Program-made: the position numbers and the translations under genes
Assembly (NCBI RefSeq): GCF_014397245.1
Contig: NZ_JACLHY010000025.1
Span: 1-64,000 of the forward strand
Reading direction: 5' to 3'
Source: Arenibacter arenosicollis
GTDB taxonomy: Bacteria > Bacteroidota > Bacteroidia > Flavobacteriales > Flavobacteriaceae
DNA: 64,000 nucleotides
Shown: in pieces, positions 35,481 through 44,174 of the stretch
Layout: every line of letters begins with the position of its first letter
Position numbering within the stretch: position 1 is the stretch's first letter
The notes under the pieces: model-generated
What the model saw: only the letters and a program-made list of their open reading frames with translations
Told to the model about the DNA's origin: nothing
The model's database searches: none

Positions 35481-37991
35481 ATGAAAAAACTACTCCCAGT
35501 TACATTATTATTATTCACATTAGTAAGTTACGCTCAAGGAGGCCAGGGCCCTCAAGAACCAATAAAAATAACTGGGACCGTTTTGGAACAAGGGACAGAT
35601 GAGCCTTTGGAATACTCCACTCTGGTACTACAAAGTGTAAGAAATCCAGAAAAAGTAACTGGGGGTATCACGGATGCCAGTGGAAAATTTGAGGTTGAGG
35701 CTGCACCTGGCAACTACAACATCAGTGTTGAGTATATCTCCTATAAATCGTATAAATTAAACAATCAAAGCTTAAGAACTGCCACCGATCTTGGGGTTAT
35801 ACGTCTTGCACTGGACGTTTCCCAGTTGGCCGAAGTTGAAGTAGTGGGCGAGCGGACTACGGTAGAATTAAGACTGGACAAAAAAGTATATAATGTAGGT
35901 TCCGACCTTACCGTAAAAGGGGGCTCCGTAACCGATGTCCTTAGCAACGTTCCTTCTGTTTCTGTAGATGTGGAAGGAAATATAAGCCTAAGGGGAAATG
36001 AAAGTGTTAGGATCCTGATCAATGGCAAGCCATCTGCCCTGTCCGGCTTGAGTCCAGAGGCGCTTCAACAATTGCCTGCAGATGCCATAGAGAAGGTAGA
36101 GGTAATCACCAACCCATCTGCAAGATATGATGCAGAAGGAACGGCAGGTATCTTAAATATTATATTAAAGCAAAGTAAGACTGCAGGGCTTAATGGTTCG
36201 GTCACTGTTTATACGGGACATCCCGAGACTTATGGTGGTTCGGTAAGTCTAAATCTAAGACGCGATAACTTTAATATTTTTACCAATACCACCTATCGTT
36301 ACCGCAGTGGACCAGGGAACGCCTTGTTCGATCAAGAAAATTTTGACAGTAATGGCAATACCTTAAGTTTTCAGAACGAAATAAGGGAGTACCAAAGAAA
36401 GGACAAAAGCTTTAACACCAATGTTGGTTTTGAACTGTTTTTGGATGAGAGCAGCAGCATTACCAATTCCCTTGTTTTTAGTAAATCCAACGGGGACAAC
36501 TCGGTTAATGTAGATTTTTCCAATTTTGACGAGAATAGAACTCCCACTATCCAAAGAAACCGATTTACTCTTGAGGACGAGTTTGAGGAGGAGGTACAAT
36601 ACTCTTTAAACTATCAGAAGAAATTTGAAAAAGAAGGACATATACTTACCTTCGACTATCAATATTCTAAAGGAATAGATGACGAAAATTCTATTATAAA
36701 AGAGGTTATCCTAGGTGATAATATTGATCTGGATACAGAACGGACAATCGATGACCAAACACAAAGATCGCAATTGGTGCAAATGGATTATGTACTTCCC
36801 TTTGGAAAGGATAATCAGTCACAATTTGAAATTGGCTATCGCGGAACTTTCAATAATAACAACACGGATTTTGATTTTGGTATAGAACAACAAGATGGGA
36901 GCTTTAACAGCGACCCAAATTTTAGCAATGAATTAAACTATAAGGAATACGTAAATGCAGCATATACCCAGTTGGGATCTAAATTTAATAAATTCAGTAT
37001 TCTTGGGGGTTTGAGAATGGAGGCTTCCGATATTGGTATTGAACTGTTAAACTCCAATGAACTTACCAACAAGGATTATGTAAATTGGTTTCCATCGGTA
37101 TTTTTGGGATATGAATTTTCCGAAAAAGAACAAGTTACTTTAAGCTATAGCAAAAGACTTAGAAGACCGCGATCTAGATTTATCAACCCATTTCCTTCCA
37201 GGTCCAGTAACACCAATCTTTTTCAAGGAAACGCGGATTTGGACCCCACTTTTACAGATGCCTATGACTTGGGATATTTAAAAAGATGGGATAAATTCAC
37301 TTTTACCACATCCGGATACTTTAATAGGTCTACTGGAGTGTTTCAATTTGTTTCCAGGGAGACCGGTGATTTTGTTACCATTGAAAATCCTGACGACCCA
37401 CAAAACCCCATTGTTGTACCTGTACAGGTACGTAGCCCTATAAATTTGGCTACCGAAGATCGGTATGGAATGGAGTTTACTACCACCTATACCCCAAAAA
37501 GAAATTGGAGATTAACTTGGAATGTCAATGCTTTTCAAAGGGATCTTCAAGGAGATTTCACCTATATCAACAGTCAAAATGAAGAAATAGTCCAAAATTT
37601 TGATGCCAACAACTTCTCATGGTTTACGCGCTTTAGTGCAAAAATACCTGTGCCAGGAAAAATCGATTTTCAGACCAACTTCTTTTATATGGGTCCTTCA
37701 GAAGATGCCCAAAATACCAGCAAGGGTATGTTGAGTTCTGATCTTGGCTTAAGTAAGGATATTCTAAAGGATAAAGGCTCCCTGACATTGAACGTAGGGG
37801 ACATATTCAATACCAGAAAACGTAGAAGCGATACCAGAACAGAGAATGTAGCTACCTATAGTGAATTTCAATGGAGGGAAAGACAAATAACTCTAACCTT
37901 TCAATACAGATTCAACCAACCGCAGAATCAAAAAGGAAGAAATGGCGGAGGTCGTAATGGCGGTGGAGAAGACATGGATTTTGAAGGATAA
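35481..37991 (+). CDS. TonB-dependent receptor-like outer membrane beta-barrel protein
   Basis: An 836-residue outer-membrane protein. Order of parts: signal peptide 1-18, carboxypeptidase-regulatory-like beta domain (about 28-110), plug (about 125-235, with DVLSNVPSVSVDVEGNISLRG and IEKVEVITNPSARYDAEGTAG), then a long barrel ending QFQYRF-like and a Gly/Asn-rich tail of about 20 residues. It belongs to the outer-membrane beta-barrel family (OMP_b-brl_3) rather than the SusC group, and no SusD gene is present. The transported or bound substrate is unknown. Gene coupling to the Gly/Tyr-rich protein and the inverted repeat upstream suggest regulated expression of the pair. Confidence 0.88.
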   Translation: MKKLLPVTLLLFTLVSYAQGGQGPQEPIKITGTVLEQGTDEPLEYSTLVLQSVRNPEKVTGGITDASGKFEVEAAPGNYNISVEYISYKSYKLNNQSLRTATDLGVIRLALDVSQLAEVEVVGERTTVELRLDKKVYNVGSDLTVKGGSVTDVLSNVPSVSVDVEGNISLRGNESVRILINGKPSALSGLSPEALQQLPADAIEKVEVITNPSARYDAEGTAGILNIILKQSKTAGLNGSVTVYTGHPETYGGSVSLNLRRDNFNIFTNTTYRYRSGPGNALFDQENFDSNGNTLSFQNEIREYQRKDKSFNTNVGFELFLDESSSITNSLVFSKSNGDNSVNVDFSNFDENRTPTIQRNRFTLEDEFEEEVQYSLNYQKKFEKEGHILTFDYQYSKGIDDENSIIKEVILGDNIDLDTERTIDDQTQRSQLVQMDYVLPFGKDNQSQFEIGYRGTFNNNNTDFDFGIEQQDGSFNSDPNFSNELNYKEYVNAAYTQLGSKFNKFSILGGLRMEASDIGIELLNSNELTNKDYVNWFPSVFLGYEFSEKEQVTLSYSKRLRRPRSRFINPFPSRSSNTNLFQGNADLDPTFTDAYDLGYLKRWDKFTFTTSGYFNRSTGVFQFVSRETGDFVTIENPDDPQNPIVVPVQVRSPINLATEDRYGMEFTTTYTPKRNWRLTWNVNAFQRDLQGDFTYINSQNEEIVQNFDANNFSWFTRFSAKIPVPGKIDFQTNFFYMGPSEDAQNTSKGMLSSDLGLSKDILKDKGSLTLNVGDIFNTRKRRSDTRTENVATYSEFQWRERQITLTFQYRFNQPQNQKGRNGGGRNGGGEDMDFEG

Positions 37992-38743
37992 AAGGAATCT
38001 AGACCAATTTTTGTGCTTATGCATAAGTTATAGGTAATCTATAAAGGAAGAACTCTACATTATTGACTACTTTAAACTGGGACATTATAGCCTTTATGCG
38101 GATTATGGCTAAATGTTATGGATGGTTTAATAAATAAAAGCTAATCGGATTATAATCAATAGTGGTATTTAATGTTTCATAAATTCAGTGGGATGCAAAA
38201 TGTGCAATAGACAGGTTCAAGAAACAACATACCCTATCATTTAAGCACTCTTTCATTTTCTTTGCTTGCCCAAAGAAAACGAAACAAAAGAAAAGACACC
38301 TTATCCAAGGAATTTTTTAGATCTAATCTAAAAACCCGTTTCAAAACTCCGCGCTTTTTAAAGAAAAAAGCTGGATCTCGGAGCTTTTCAAACCTATTCT
38401 GCGGATAAGGGGAACCATCGACAAACTTTCTTCTTGGGTTTTCAATTTAATTTCAAATCAAGTGGTTTAGACTTTGGGCGGCAGGGCTATATAGCAAGGT
38501 GGCCATTACAACGGCTTGCTCCTCGATCATTTTTTATTCATCCTCCGGTACATTGCTTTTTAAAGGTATTCATGATTGCTGAACATTTGGACGCTGCTAA
38601 AATGAACAAAACACGAACTGCAAAATAGTATATTCTAACTTTTTCAGGCTGACCCACATCTTTTGAAATTGACCCGACAAAAGCTAAAAGCCCATAAAAA
38701 AAGGGAACCGATGGGTTCCCTTTTTGTCTTATATATCGTAATC
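37992..38743. other. 752-bp gene-free stretch with structured sequence
   Basis: No convincing gene. The central part contains a perfect 9-bp hairpin TTTTTAGAT-cta-ATCTAAAAA (38314-38334) and a nested inverted repeat with outer arms CTCCG/CGGAG (38347-38383) and inner GCTTTTT/AAAAAGC arms. The text around 38260-38390 looks like a recurring flavobacterial intergenic element as I remember it, but I cannot confirm this. A 64-residue plus-strand frame at 38434 looks non-protein-like. The right end holds the terminator of the small membrane protein. Confidence 0.5.
38703..38725 (-). terminator. terminator of the small membrane protein gene
   Basis: Perfect 7-bp stem GGGAACC/GGTTCCC with T-runs on both sides (TTTTTTT on the minus strand). 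It lies 20 bases past the stop at 38744. Confidence 0.75.
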
Positions 38744-38917
38744 CTATTCGTTGCGCTTTGCTTTTTTAGCAGCGCGTTTCTCCTTAAAGATTTCAAGTAG
38801 AGCACCACCTATCCAATAGGGTATAACAAATGTCAACAGAAAAATCATCAACCAAAAACCGATGGTTAAGATGGTCAAAAATGCTAAAAACCCTAGATAT
38901 TGGTCAAAATCGAACAT
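38744..38917 (-). CDS. 57-residue membrane protein
   Basis: A short frame from ATG (38915-38917) to TAG (38744-38746), too short for common cut-offs. The protein begins MFDFDQYLGFLAF, has one long or two short hydrophobic segments (about 8-42) broken by Pro33, and ends in a basic tail EKRAAKKAKRNE, which fits the positive-inside rule with a cytoplasmic C-terminus. A good terminator follows, and codon use looks coding. Function unknown. It is the last gene of a minus-strand run downstream of the QEGLA-motif peptidase (181 bp gap). Confidence 0.75.
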   Translation of the reverse strand: MFDFDQYLGFLAFLTILTIGFWLMIFLLTFVIPYWIGGALLEIFKEKRAAKKAKRNE

Positions 38918-39098
38918 GATTGGTATGTTTTTTTTAATTGTGGTACAAAGATATCAAAATCTATGTTATTATTCCAAGGGCTATTAAAAATAATTTGTAC
39001 AATTAAGGCATAAATTTTTCCCTGCTTATCCTCACTATAGACCATATCTTAGAAACCGAACAAATCCCAAACCAAAGAATCAATACCAATGTGTCTTT

Positions 39099-40271
39099 TT
39101 ATTTTAAGTTGTCCAGTATAAAATCCAGGGTCCTATTCTTATTGCAATTTTCTCTAAAGGCCAGATTGGTATGGGTCAAATCATTTGCTAGGCCCAAGTC
39201 TTTTAAACGATTTATGGTAGCTTCGGATTCCATGGTTACCTTACCTGTCAACAGAGTATCCATAGATAATCCATTCTTGTGCCGTTTGTAGATCTTTTTC
39301 AATCCACTTAAATACAAGCGGTCTTTGGTAAATCCACCGCCTCTATGGACTCGCATAGTAATGGTAAAAGCTTTATTTCTATCCAACTTGTACTGCCCAT
39401 GGAGCATGTCGAAGGTATCAGAAAAACTATATCCTTTTATTAAACTATCGGAGGCCAAGACCCTGTAGGCTAACTCCTTTAATCTTTTCAAGGTAAGGGC
39501 GCCACTCATATACTCGCTAAAAACAGCCAAACCTTCTTGGGTTTCAACATTTTTGGGAAATCCATTCGAAAAAACCTTAAGAGGCTGCAATGTGCCGTTA
39601 TAAGTAGTCACCAAATGGACACCTATCTCATGATTGGCCAGAGTAAGTAATTGGTTCCTGCTAAAAGTGGCATTTTTTTTAATTAAAAGGGATTGGGTAT
39701 TGTTGCTCACCATGGCATCTGCTGCAATACTATTGGAGAATGCAATATTCAAGGGAAATTTATATTGCTGTGCAAACTCCTCAAAATAAGACTTTGCATC
39801 CTCAGGAGTATATGTTTTTTCCATATCCCTTGTATCGGGTTCATCGCCGGCATGAAGAATAAATCTGGCATTCTGTACATCCTTTTCAGTGGGAGAGCCA
39901 TAAACCCTGAGAGAATTATAATAGAACTTTTTACCATGACCAATGGTCTCTATGCACTGTATCATATTGGCATAGTAATATACCACCTCCTGATAAAATT
40001 TCCTTATCTGTTCATCCTTGATGCGCTCCAATCGTTGTGAGAAGAACAGTCTGTGTAATTTATAAGGGTCAAATTGAAGTTTTTTATACTTAAATACAGG
40101 CTCCTCTACATACTTGGAAGAAAAAAACCGATGTTTTTCCTTTTCAATATTTAGCGGGTTTAAATAGGTAAGTAATTCAATTTTCTTCACCAGTCGGTCT
40201 AGGTTGGCATCTATTTCGAATACATTCGGAAACTGCCGTACTACCTCCTGTGGCACATTTTCTTTAATCAT
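39099..40271 (-). CDS. QEGLA-motif (DUF1704) metallopeptidase-like protein
   Basis: A 390-residue protein of the family annotated as flavohemoglobin-expression-modulating QEGLA motif protein. The zinc site is H214-E215-x3-H219 in ANHEIGVHL plus E246 of the VETQEGLAVF motif; the same fold and motif occur in the eukaryotic tubulin tyrosine carboxypeptidases (MATCAP group), so a carboxypeptidase activity is plausible. No signal peptide. In many genomes it associates with ATP-grasp or glutamate-cysteine-ligase-like genes; here the ATP-grasp operon is 6 kb away. Its natural substrate in bacteria is unknown. Confidence 0.87.
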   Translation of the reverse strand: MIKENVPQEVVRQFPNVFEIDANLDRLVKKIELLTYLNPLNIEKEKHRFFSSKYVEEPVFKYKKLQFDPYKLHRLFFSQRLERIKDEQIRKFYQEVVYYYANMIQCIETIGHGKKFYYNSLRVYGSPTEKDVQNARFILHAGDEPDTRDMEKTYTPEDAKSYFEEFAQQYKFPLNIAFSNSIAADAMVSNNTQSLLIKKNATFSRNQLLTLANHEIGVHLVTTYNGTLQPLKVFSNGFPKNVETQEGLAVFSEYMSGALTLKRLKELAYRVLASDSLIKGYSFSDTFDMLHGQYKLDRNKAFTITMRVHRGGGFTKDRLYLSGLKKIYKRHKNGLSMDTLLTGKVTMESEATINRLKDLGLANDLTHTNLAFRENCNKNRTLDFILDNLK

Positions 40272-40385
40272 ATAACCATATCTACGAATTACAAGAACCT
40301 AGAAACTCTCTATCTAAAATATAAAGCACTATAAATCATTAAATCCATTCAGCTACTAGTACACCAAGAATTAATAGACAGTAGA

Positions 40386-41693
40386 TTATTTGGGCTGTTT
40401 ATAATGATCGCTCCATTCTTTCACTTTAGGCTCTCCTAATTTATCAACAGACTTTGCAACCATCATGGACACCGCAGCATCTCCCGTAACATTAACTACC
40501 GTTCTACACATATCCAAAGGCCTATCTACCGCAAAGATCAATGCCAGTCCAGCCTCAGGTATTCCTGCCTGGGCCAAAACAATGACCAGCATAACCATAC
40601 CGGCACCTGGTACGGCCGCACTACCTATAGAAGCCAAGGTGGCCGTAACAATAATCCCCAGTTGGGCGCCAAAGCTTAGATCCATTCCAAATGCTTGGGC
40701 TATAAATACCGCTGCCACAGCCTGATAAAGACTGGTGCCATCCATATTAATGGTGGCGCCAATGGGCAATACAAAACTGGTAACTTCCTCCTCTACCCCC
40801 AAATGTTCCTCTACACGCTCCATGGTCACTGGTAATGTAGCGGCACTGGAGCTGGTAGAAAATGCCAACAATTGAGCTGGGGAAATTCCGTTGATAAAAA
40901 ACGACGGACTGCGTTTGGTAAAGATCCATACCAACGAAATGTAAACGCCGATCATTAATATTAACCCTAATAGTACGCTAACCGAGTACCATCCCAAAGC
41001 TTTAAAAAGGTCTAAACTAGGAGATTCAACCACCAAAGCGGCCAACAAGGCAAAAACTCCATAGGGAGCCGCCAACATAATCAAATCTATCAACTTTAGA
41101 ATTACCTCATTAAATCCGTCAAAAAATTTCTTAACCGGGGCAGCTTGCTCTTCTGGAATCAAAATAAGTCCTATCCCGAAGAAAATTGCAAAAAAGATGA
41201 CCTGTAACATATTTCCGTTATCACTGGCCGCTGCAAAAATATTACTGGGCACCAAGTCTTCCAAGGCTCGTAGAGGTCCGGATTCCCTTTGTTCATTGGC
41301 CTGGGCTATTTTAGAATCGGCATCACCTTTGTAATTGTCCACCAACTCGTTCCGTGTCTCTTCGCTAATTGAAGATCCCGGCTTTATTACATTCACTATA
41401 GTAAGACCAATGGAAACGGCAATTACAGTAGTTACAATATAAATTCCAATAGTCCTCCCTCCCATTTTGGAAAGTTTGGAAATATCTTTTAGGTCAGAAA
41501 CCCCCTTGATCAAGGAAGCTAAAATTAATGGAACTGCTATGAGTTTTAAGGAATTAATAAAAATATTCCCGAACGGTTTGATCCAATCGGAAACTATTTT
41601 GGGACCCCAATCAAACTGAACCATGGCCAAGGCAAAAAGAACTCCGCCCACCATTCCTAATATAATTTGCCAGTGCAATTCCAACTTCCTCAT
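40386..41693 (-). CDS. dicarboxylate/amino acid:cation symporter (DAACS family)
   Basis: A 435-residue inner-membrane transporter of the GltP/GltT/DctA family. Eight helices plus two hairpin loops are implied by the hydrophobic pattern; the Ser-rich HP1 tip FSTSSSAATLPVT, the NMDGT motif in ATINMDGTSLYQ, and VDRPLDMCRTVVNVTGDA (Asp, Arg and Asn of the substrate site) are all present. A typical flavobacterial insert of about 40 residues (near 110-150) lies between early helices. It imports glutamate, aspartate or C4-dicarboxylates with Na+ or H+. It follows aroC by 63 bp. Confidence 0.93.
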   Translation of the reverse strand: MRKLELHWQIILGMVGGVLFALAMVQFDWGPKIVSDWIKPFGNIFINSLKLIAVPLILASLIKGVSDLKDISKLSKMGGRTIGIYIVTTVIAVSIGLTIVNVIKPGSSISEETRNELVDNYKGDADSKIAQANEQRESGPLRALEDLVPSNIFAAASDNGNMLQVIFFAIFFGIGLILIPEEQAAPVKKFFDGFNEVILKLIDLIMLAAPYGVFALLAALVVESPSLDLFKALGWYSVSVLLGLILMIGVYISLVWIFTKRSPSFFINGISPAQLLAFSTSSSAATLPVTMERVEEHLGVEEEVTSFVLPIGATINMDGTSLYQAVAAVFIAQAFGMDLSFGAQLGIIVTATLASIGSAAVPGAGMVMLVIVLAQAGIPEAGLALIFAVDRPLDMCRTVVNVTGDAAVSMMVAKSVDKLGEPKVKEWSDHYKQPK

Positions 41694-41756
41694 AAAAACA
41701 ATGATTTAGATTGGAAAGATAGTATTTTGTGGTACAAAGCACCAAAAAATATAGGG

Positions 41757-42821
41757 CTATAATTTAATGGTCCTATTAAGCAATGTAAAATCTGCCATTA
41801 CCAAAGCTGCCATAGCCTCTACTATTGGTACCGCTCTGGGAACTACGCATGGGTCGTGCCGGCCCTTACCCTGAGTGGTTACTTTATTGCCTTCCCTGTC
41901 TATAGTGTCATAGGCCTGAATTACTGTGGCTACGGGCTTAAAGGCTATATTGAAGTAAATATCCATTCCGTTGCTTATACCTCCTTGAATACCTCCACTA
42001 TGATTGGTTTTTGTGGTACCATCCGTATTAAATTGGTCGTTATGGGCACTACCTTTCATCTTCACCCCTTCAAATCCACTACCGTACTCAAAGCCTTTTA
42101 CGGCATTGATGGAAAGCATAGCTTTACCCAATTCGGCATGCAGCTTGTCAAAAACAGGTTCCCCTAAGCCTATCGGAACATTTTGGATAACACAGGTTAT
42201 AATCCCACCAATGGTATCGCCTTCTTTTTTTATTTTTTTGATGTAGTCTTCCATTTTCGCTGCCATGGCGGTATCCGGACATCGTACTGGATTGGATTCT
42301 ATAAGTGAAAAATCAAGTTCTTGGTAGCTTTTGTTCAATGATAGCTCCCCTACTTGGGAAACGTATGCATTTATTTTCATATCACCCAAAAATTGCTTGG
42401 CAATGGCACCGGCAACTACCCTACTGGCGGTTTCCCTTGCTGAACTTCTACCTCCCCCGCGATAATCCCTGAAACCATATTTTTGATCATAGACGTAATC
42501 AGCATGGGATGGCCTGTAAGAGTCCTTTATATGTGAGTAATCATGGGATTTCTGATTGGTGTTATGTATAGCAAAACCAATTGGTGTTCCAGTGGTCTTC
42601 CCTTCAAAAAGTCCGGAATAAAATTCAACTGTATCAGGCTCCTTGCGTTGTGTAACAATGGCTGACTGACCTGGTTTACGTCTGTCCAAATCCTCCTGAA
42701 TGGCTTCCAGATTCAATTCTATGCCCGCTGGACAACCATCCAATACACCCCCAATAGCTACACCATGAGATTCACCAAAGGTGGATAATTTAAAAAGGGT
42801 TCCAAAAGTATTTCCTGCCAT
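41757..42821 (-). CDS. aroC: chorismate synthase
   Basis: A 354-residue FMN-dependent enzyme making chorismate from EPSP, the end of the shikimate pathway. The N-terminal segment [20 protein letters not shown], the motif [16 protein letters not shown], and the [21 protein letters not shown] and [14 protein letters not shown] signatures are all intact. It supplies chorismate to MenF and to aromatic amino acid synthesis. Start is ATG; same strand as the transporter gene. Confidence 0.97.
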   Translation of the reverse strand: MAGNTFGTLFKLSTFGESHGVAIGGVLDGCPAGIELNLEAIQEDLDRRKPGQSAIVTQRKEPDTVEFYSGLFEGKTTGTPIGFAIHNTNQKSHDYSHIKDSYRPSHADYVYDQKYGFRDYRGGGRSSARETASRVVAGAIAKQFLGDMKINAYVSQVGELSLNKSYQELDFSLIESNPVRCPDTAMAAKMEDYIKKIKKEGDTIGGIITCVIQNVPIGLGEPVFDKLHAELGKAMLSINAVKGFEYGSGFEGVKMKGSAHNDQFNTDGTTKTNHSGGIQGGISNGMDIYFNIAFKPVATVIQAYDTIDREGNKVTTQGKGRHDPCVVPRAVPIVEAMAALVMADFTLLNRTIKL

Positions 42822-43149
42822 AATCGTAGTTAAAGGTTGTGGTTATGAAATGGTTTTAAAGGTGATACCAACTTAAAGATCCAAAGGTAAATCTTAAAAC
42901 AGAGATACGAAAATTGAACCCTTGGTTATTGCAAAATAAATGGTATTTAATAAGAAACCACACCAAAAAGGTGGGGTTCGTTCCATAATCCTATTTCAAT
43001 AAGCCTGTATCTTTTAAAATACGGGTCTTACGAATAAAAATAGAATTGGCCCAACTTAATAAAAACTTAACTATTTCCTTATTCTAATTTGATTTTACCT
43101 TCACCTTAAGTTTAAACTCAAAGCTTTAATTTGATGAAATTCATCTTCC
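42822..43149. other. 328-bp divergent intergenic region
   Basis: No gene found. It contains two hairpins: AACCACACC / GGTGGGGTT (42956-42964 and 42970-42978, one mismatch, AAAAA loop) and CCTGTAT / ATACGGG (43004-43010 and 43019-43025). Neither has a strong T-run. Promoters for aroC (leftward) and the LpxH-like gene (rightward) must be here, but no exact -7 box was found. Confidence 0.4.
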
Positions 43150-43998
43150 GTGAAAAAGCGACAAATAGATTTAGTAGTTATTTCCGATGTACATTTAGGA
43201 ACGTTCGCTTGCCATGCCGATGAACTACTTGCCTATTTAAACAGTATAAATCCCAAAAGGCTTATTTTAAATGGAGATATGGTGGACACCTGGCAATTTA
43301 CCAAAAAATATTTTCCTCCTACCCACCTAAAAGTATTGAGAAAAATAATGGGCATGGCCACCAAAGGGACGGAAGTGCATTATATTATTGGAAACCATGA
43401 TGAAAGGCTGCGTAAATTCAGTGGTACCTCTTTGGGAAATATTCATTTTGTAGATAAATTAATTCTTGAATTGGATGGTAAACGAGCATGGTTCTTTCAC
43501 GGTGATGTTTTTGACATTTCCATTCAGAATGCCAAATGGGTGGCCAAACTAGGGAGATATGGGTATGATCTTCTAGTTCTTCTAAACAGAACCATTAATT
43601 GGATATTGATCAAATTAGGCCGGGAGAAATATTCCTTATCAAAAAAAATAAAGAGCAATGTCAAAGGTGCCGTTAGGTTTATCCAGAATTTTGAACATTC
43701 GGTCAAGGAACTGGCTATTAACAAAGGTTATGACTATGTTATCTGTGGACACATTCATCAACCCAAAAAAGAGATTCACGAAAATGAACACGGCAAATGC
43801 ACCTATTTAAATTCGGGGGATTGGGTAGAAAATCTTACCGCCCTCGAATACACTTTTAAACGTTGGAAATTATATAGATACAGTTCGGATAAGCTTTCCC
43901 CCTTTTTTGCTGATGAAGAAATTAAGGGTATGGATATTCACGAATTATTGGCTGCCACAACCATAAATACAAAGTCACCAAAAAAAACTAAAACCTAA
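43150..43998 (+). CDS. UDP-2,3-diacylglucosamine diphosphatase (LpxH-like) metallophosphoesterase
   Basis: A 282-residue calcineurin-like hydrolase with complete metal motifs: SDVHLG, NGDMVD, GNHDE, HGDVFD and GHIHQPK. The layout, with the basic insertion between GDVFD and GHIH, matches LpxH-type enzymes that make lipid X in lipid A synthesis. Flavobacteria often carry more than one such paralogue, so the lipid A role is probable rather than certain. The start is GTG at 43150 because no in-frame ATG lies upstream of the first motif. It ends 176 bp from the convergent oxidoreductase gene. Confidence 0.82.
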   Translation: MKKRQIDLVVISDVHLGTFACHADELLAYLNSINPKRLILNGDMVDTWQFTKKYFPPTHLKVLRKIMGMATKGTEVHYIIGNHDERLRKFSGTSLGNIHFVDKLILELDGKRAWFFHGDVFDISIQNAKWVAKLGRYGYDLLVLLNRTINWILIKLGREKYSLSKKIKSNVKGAVRFIQNFEHSVKELAINKGYDYVICGHIHQPKKEIHENEHGKCTYLNSGDWVENLTALEYTFKRWKLYRYSSDKLSPFFADEEIKGMDIHELLAATTINTKSPKKTKT

Positions 43999-44075
43999 GA
44001 GTACCATTGGATGTGGTTTAATTGCAACAAATCTTTTTCCCTTAGCTGGCAGCTAACAAATAAGTTATAAGAAAA

Positions 44076-44115
44076 AGCCCCGTCCAATATTACTTAACTA
44101 ATATAGGACTGGGCT
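44076..44115. terminator. terminator between convergent genes
   Basis: Long hairpin with outer arms AGCCC/GGGCT, then GTCC/GGAC and ATAT/ATAT, one mismatch between each block. On the minus strand it is followed by TTTTTC, so it mainly ends the oxidoreductase transcript. Confidence 0.65.
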
Positions 44116-44174
44116 AAAATTTCTTTATTCTAAAGTGAAAATGCATAAGCGCTTACCAATAAGCAGCCCCCTTG

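Noticed and set aside
35481..37991. SusC/SusD polysaccharide utilisation locus
   Set aside because: The barrel protein belongs to a different outer-membrane family, and there is no SusD or glycoside hydrolase gene.
38434..38628. 64-codon plus-strand frame in the intergenic stretch
   Set aside because: Residue pattern is not protein-like and it has no promoter or terminator of its own.
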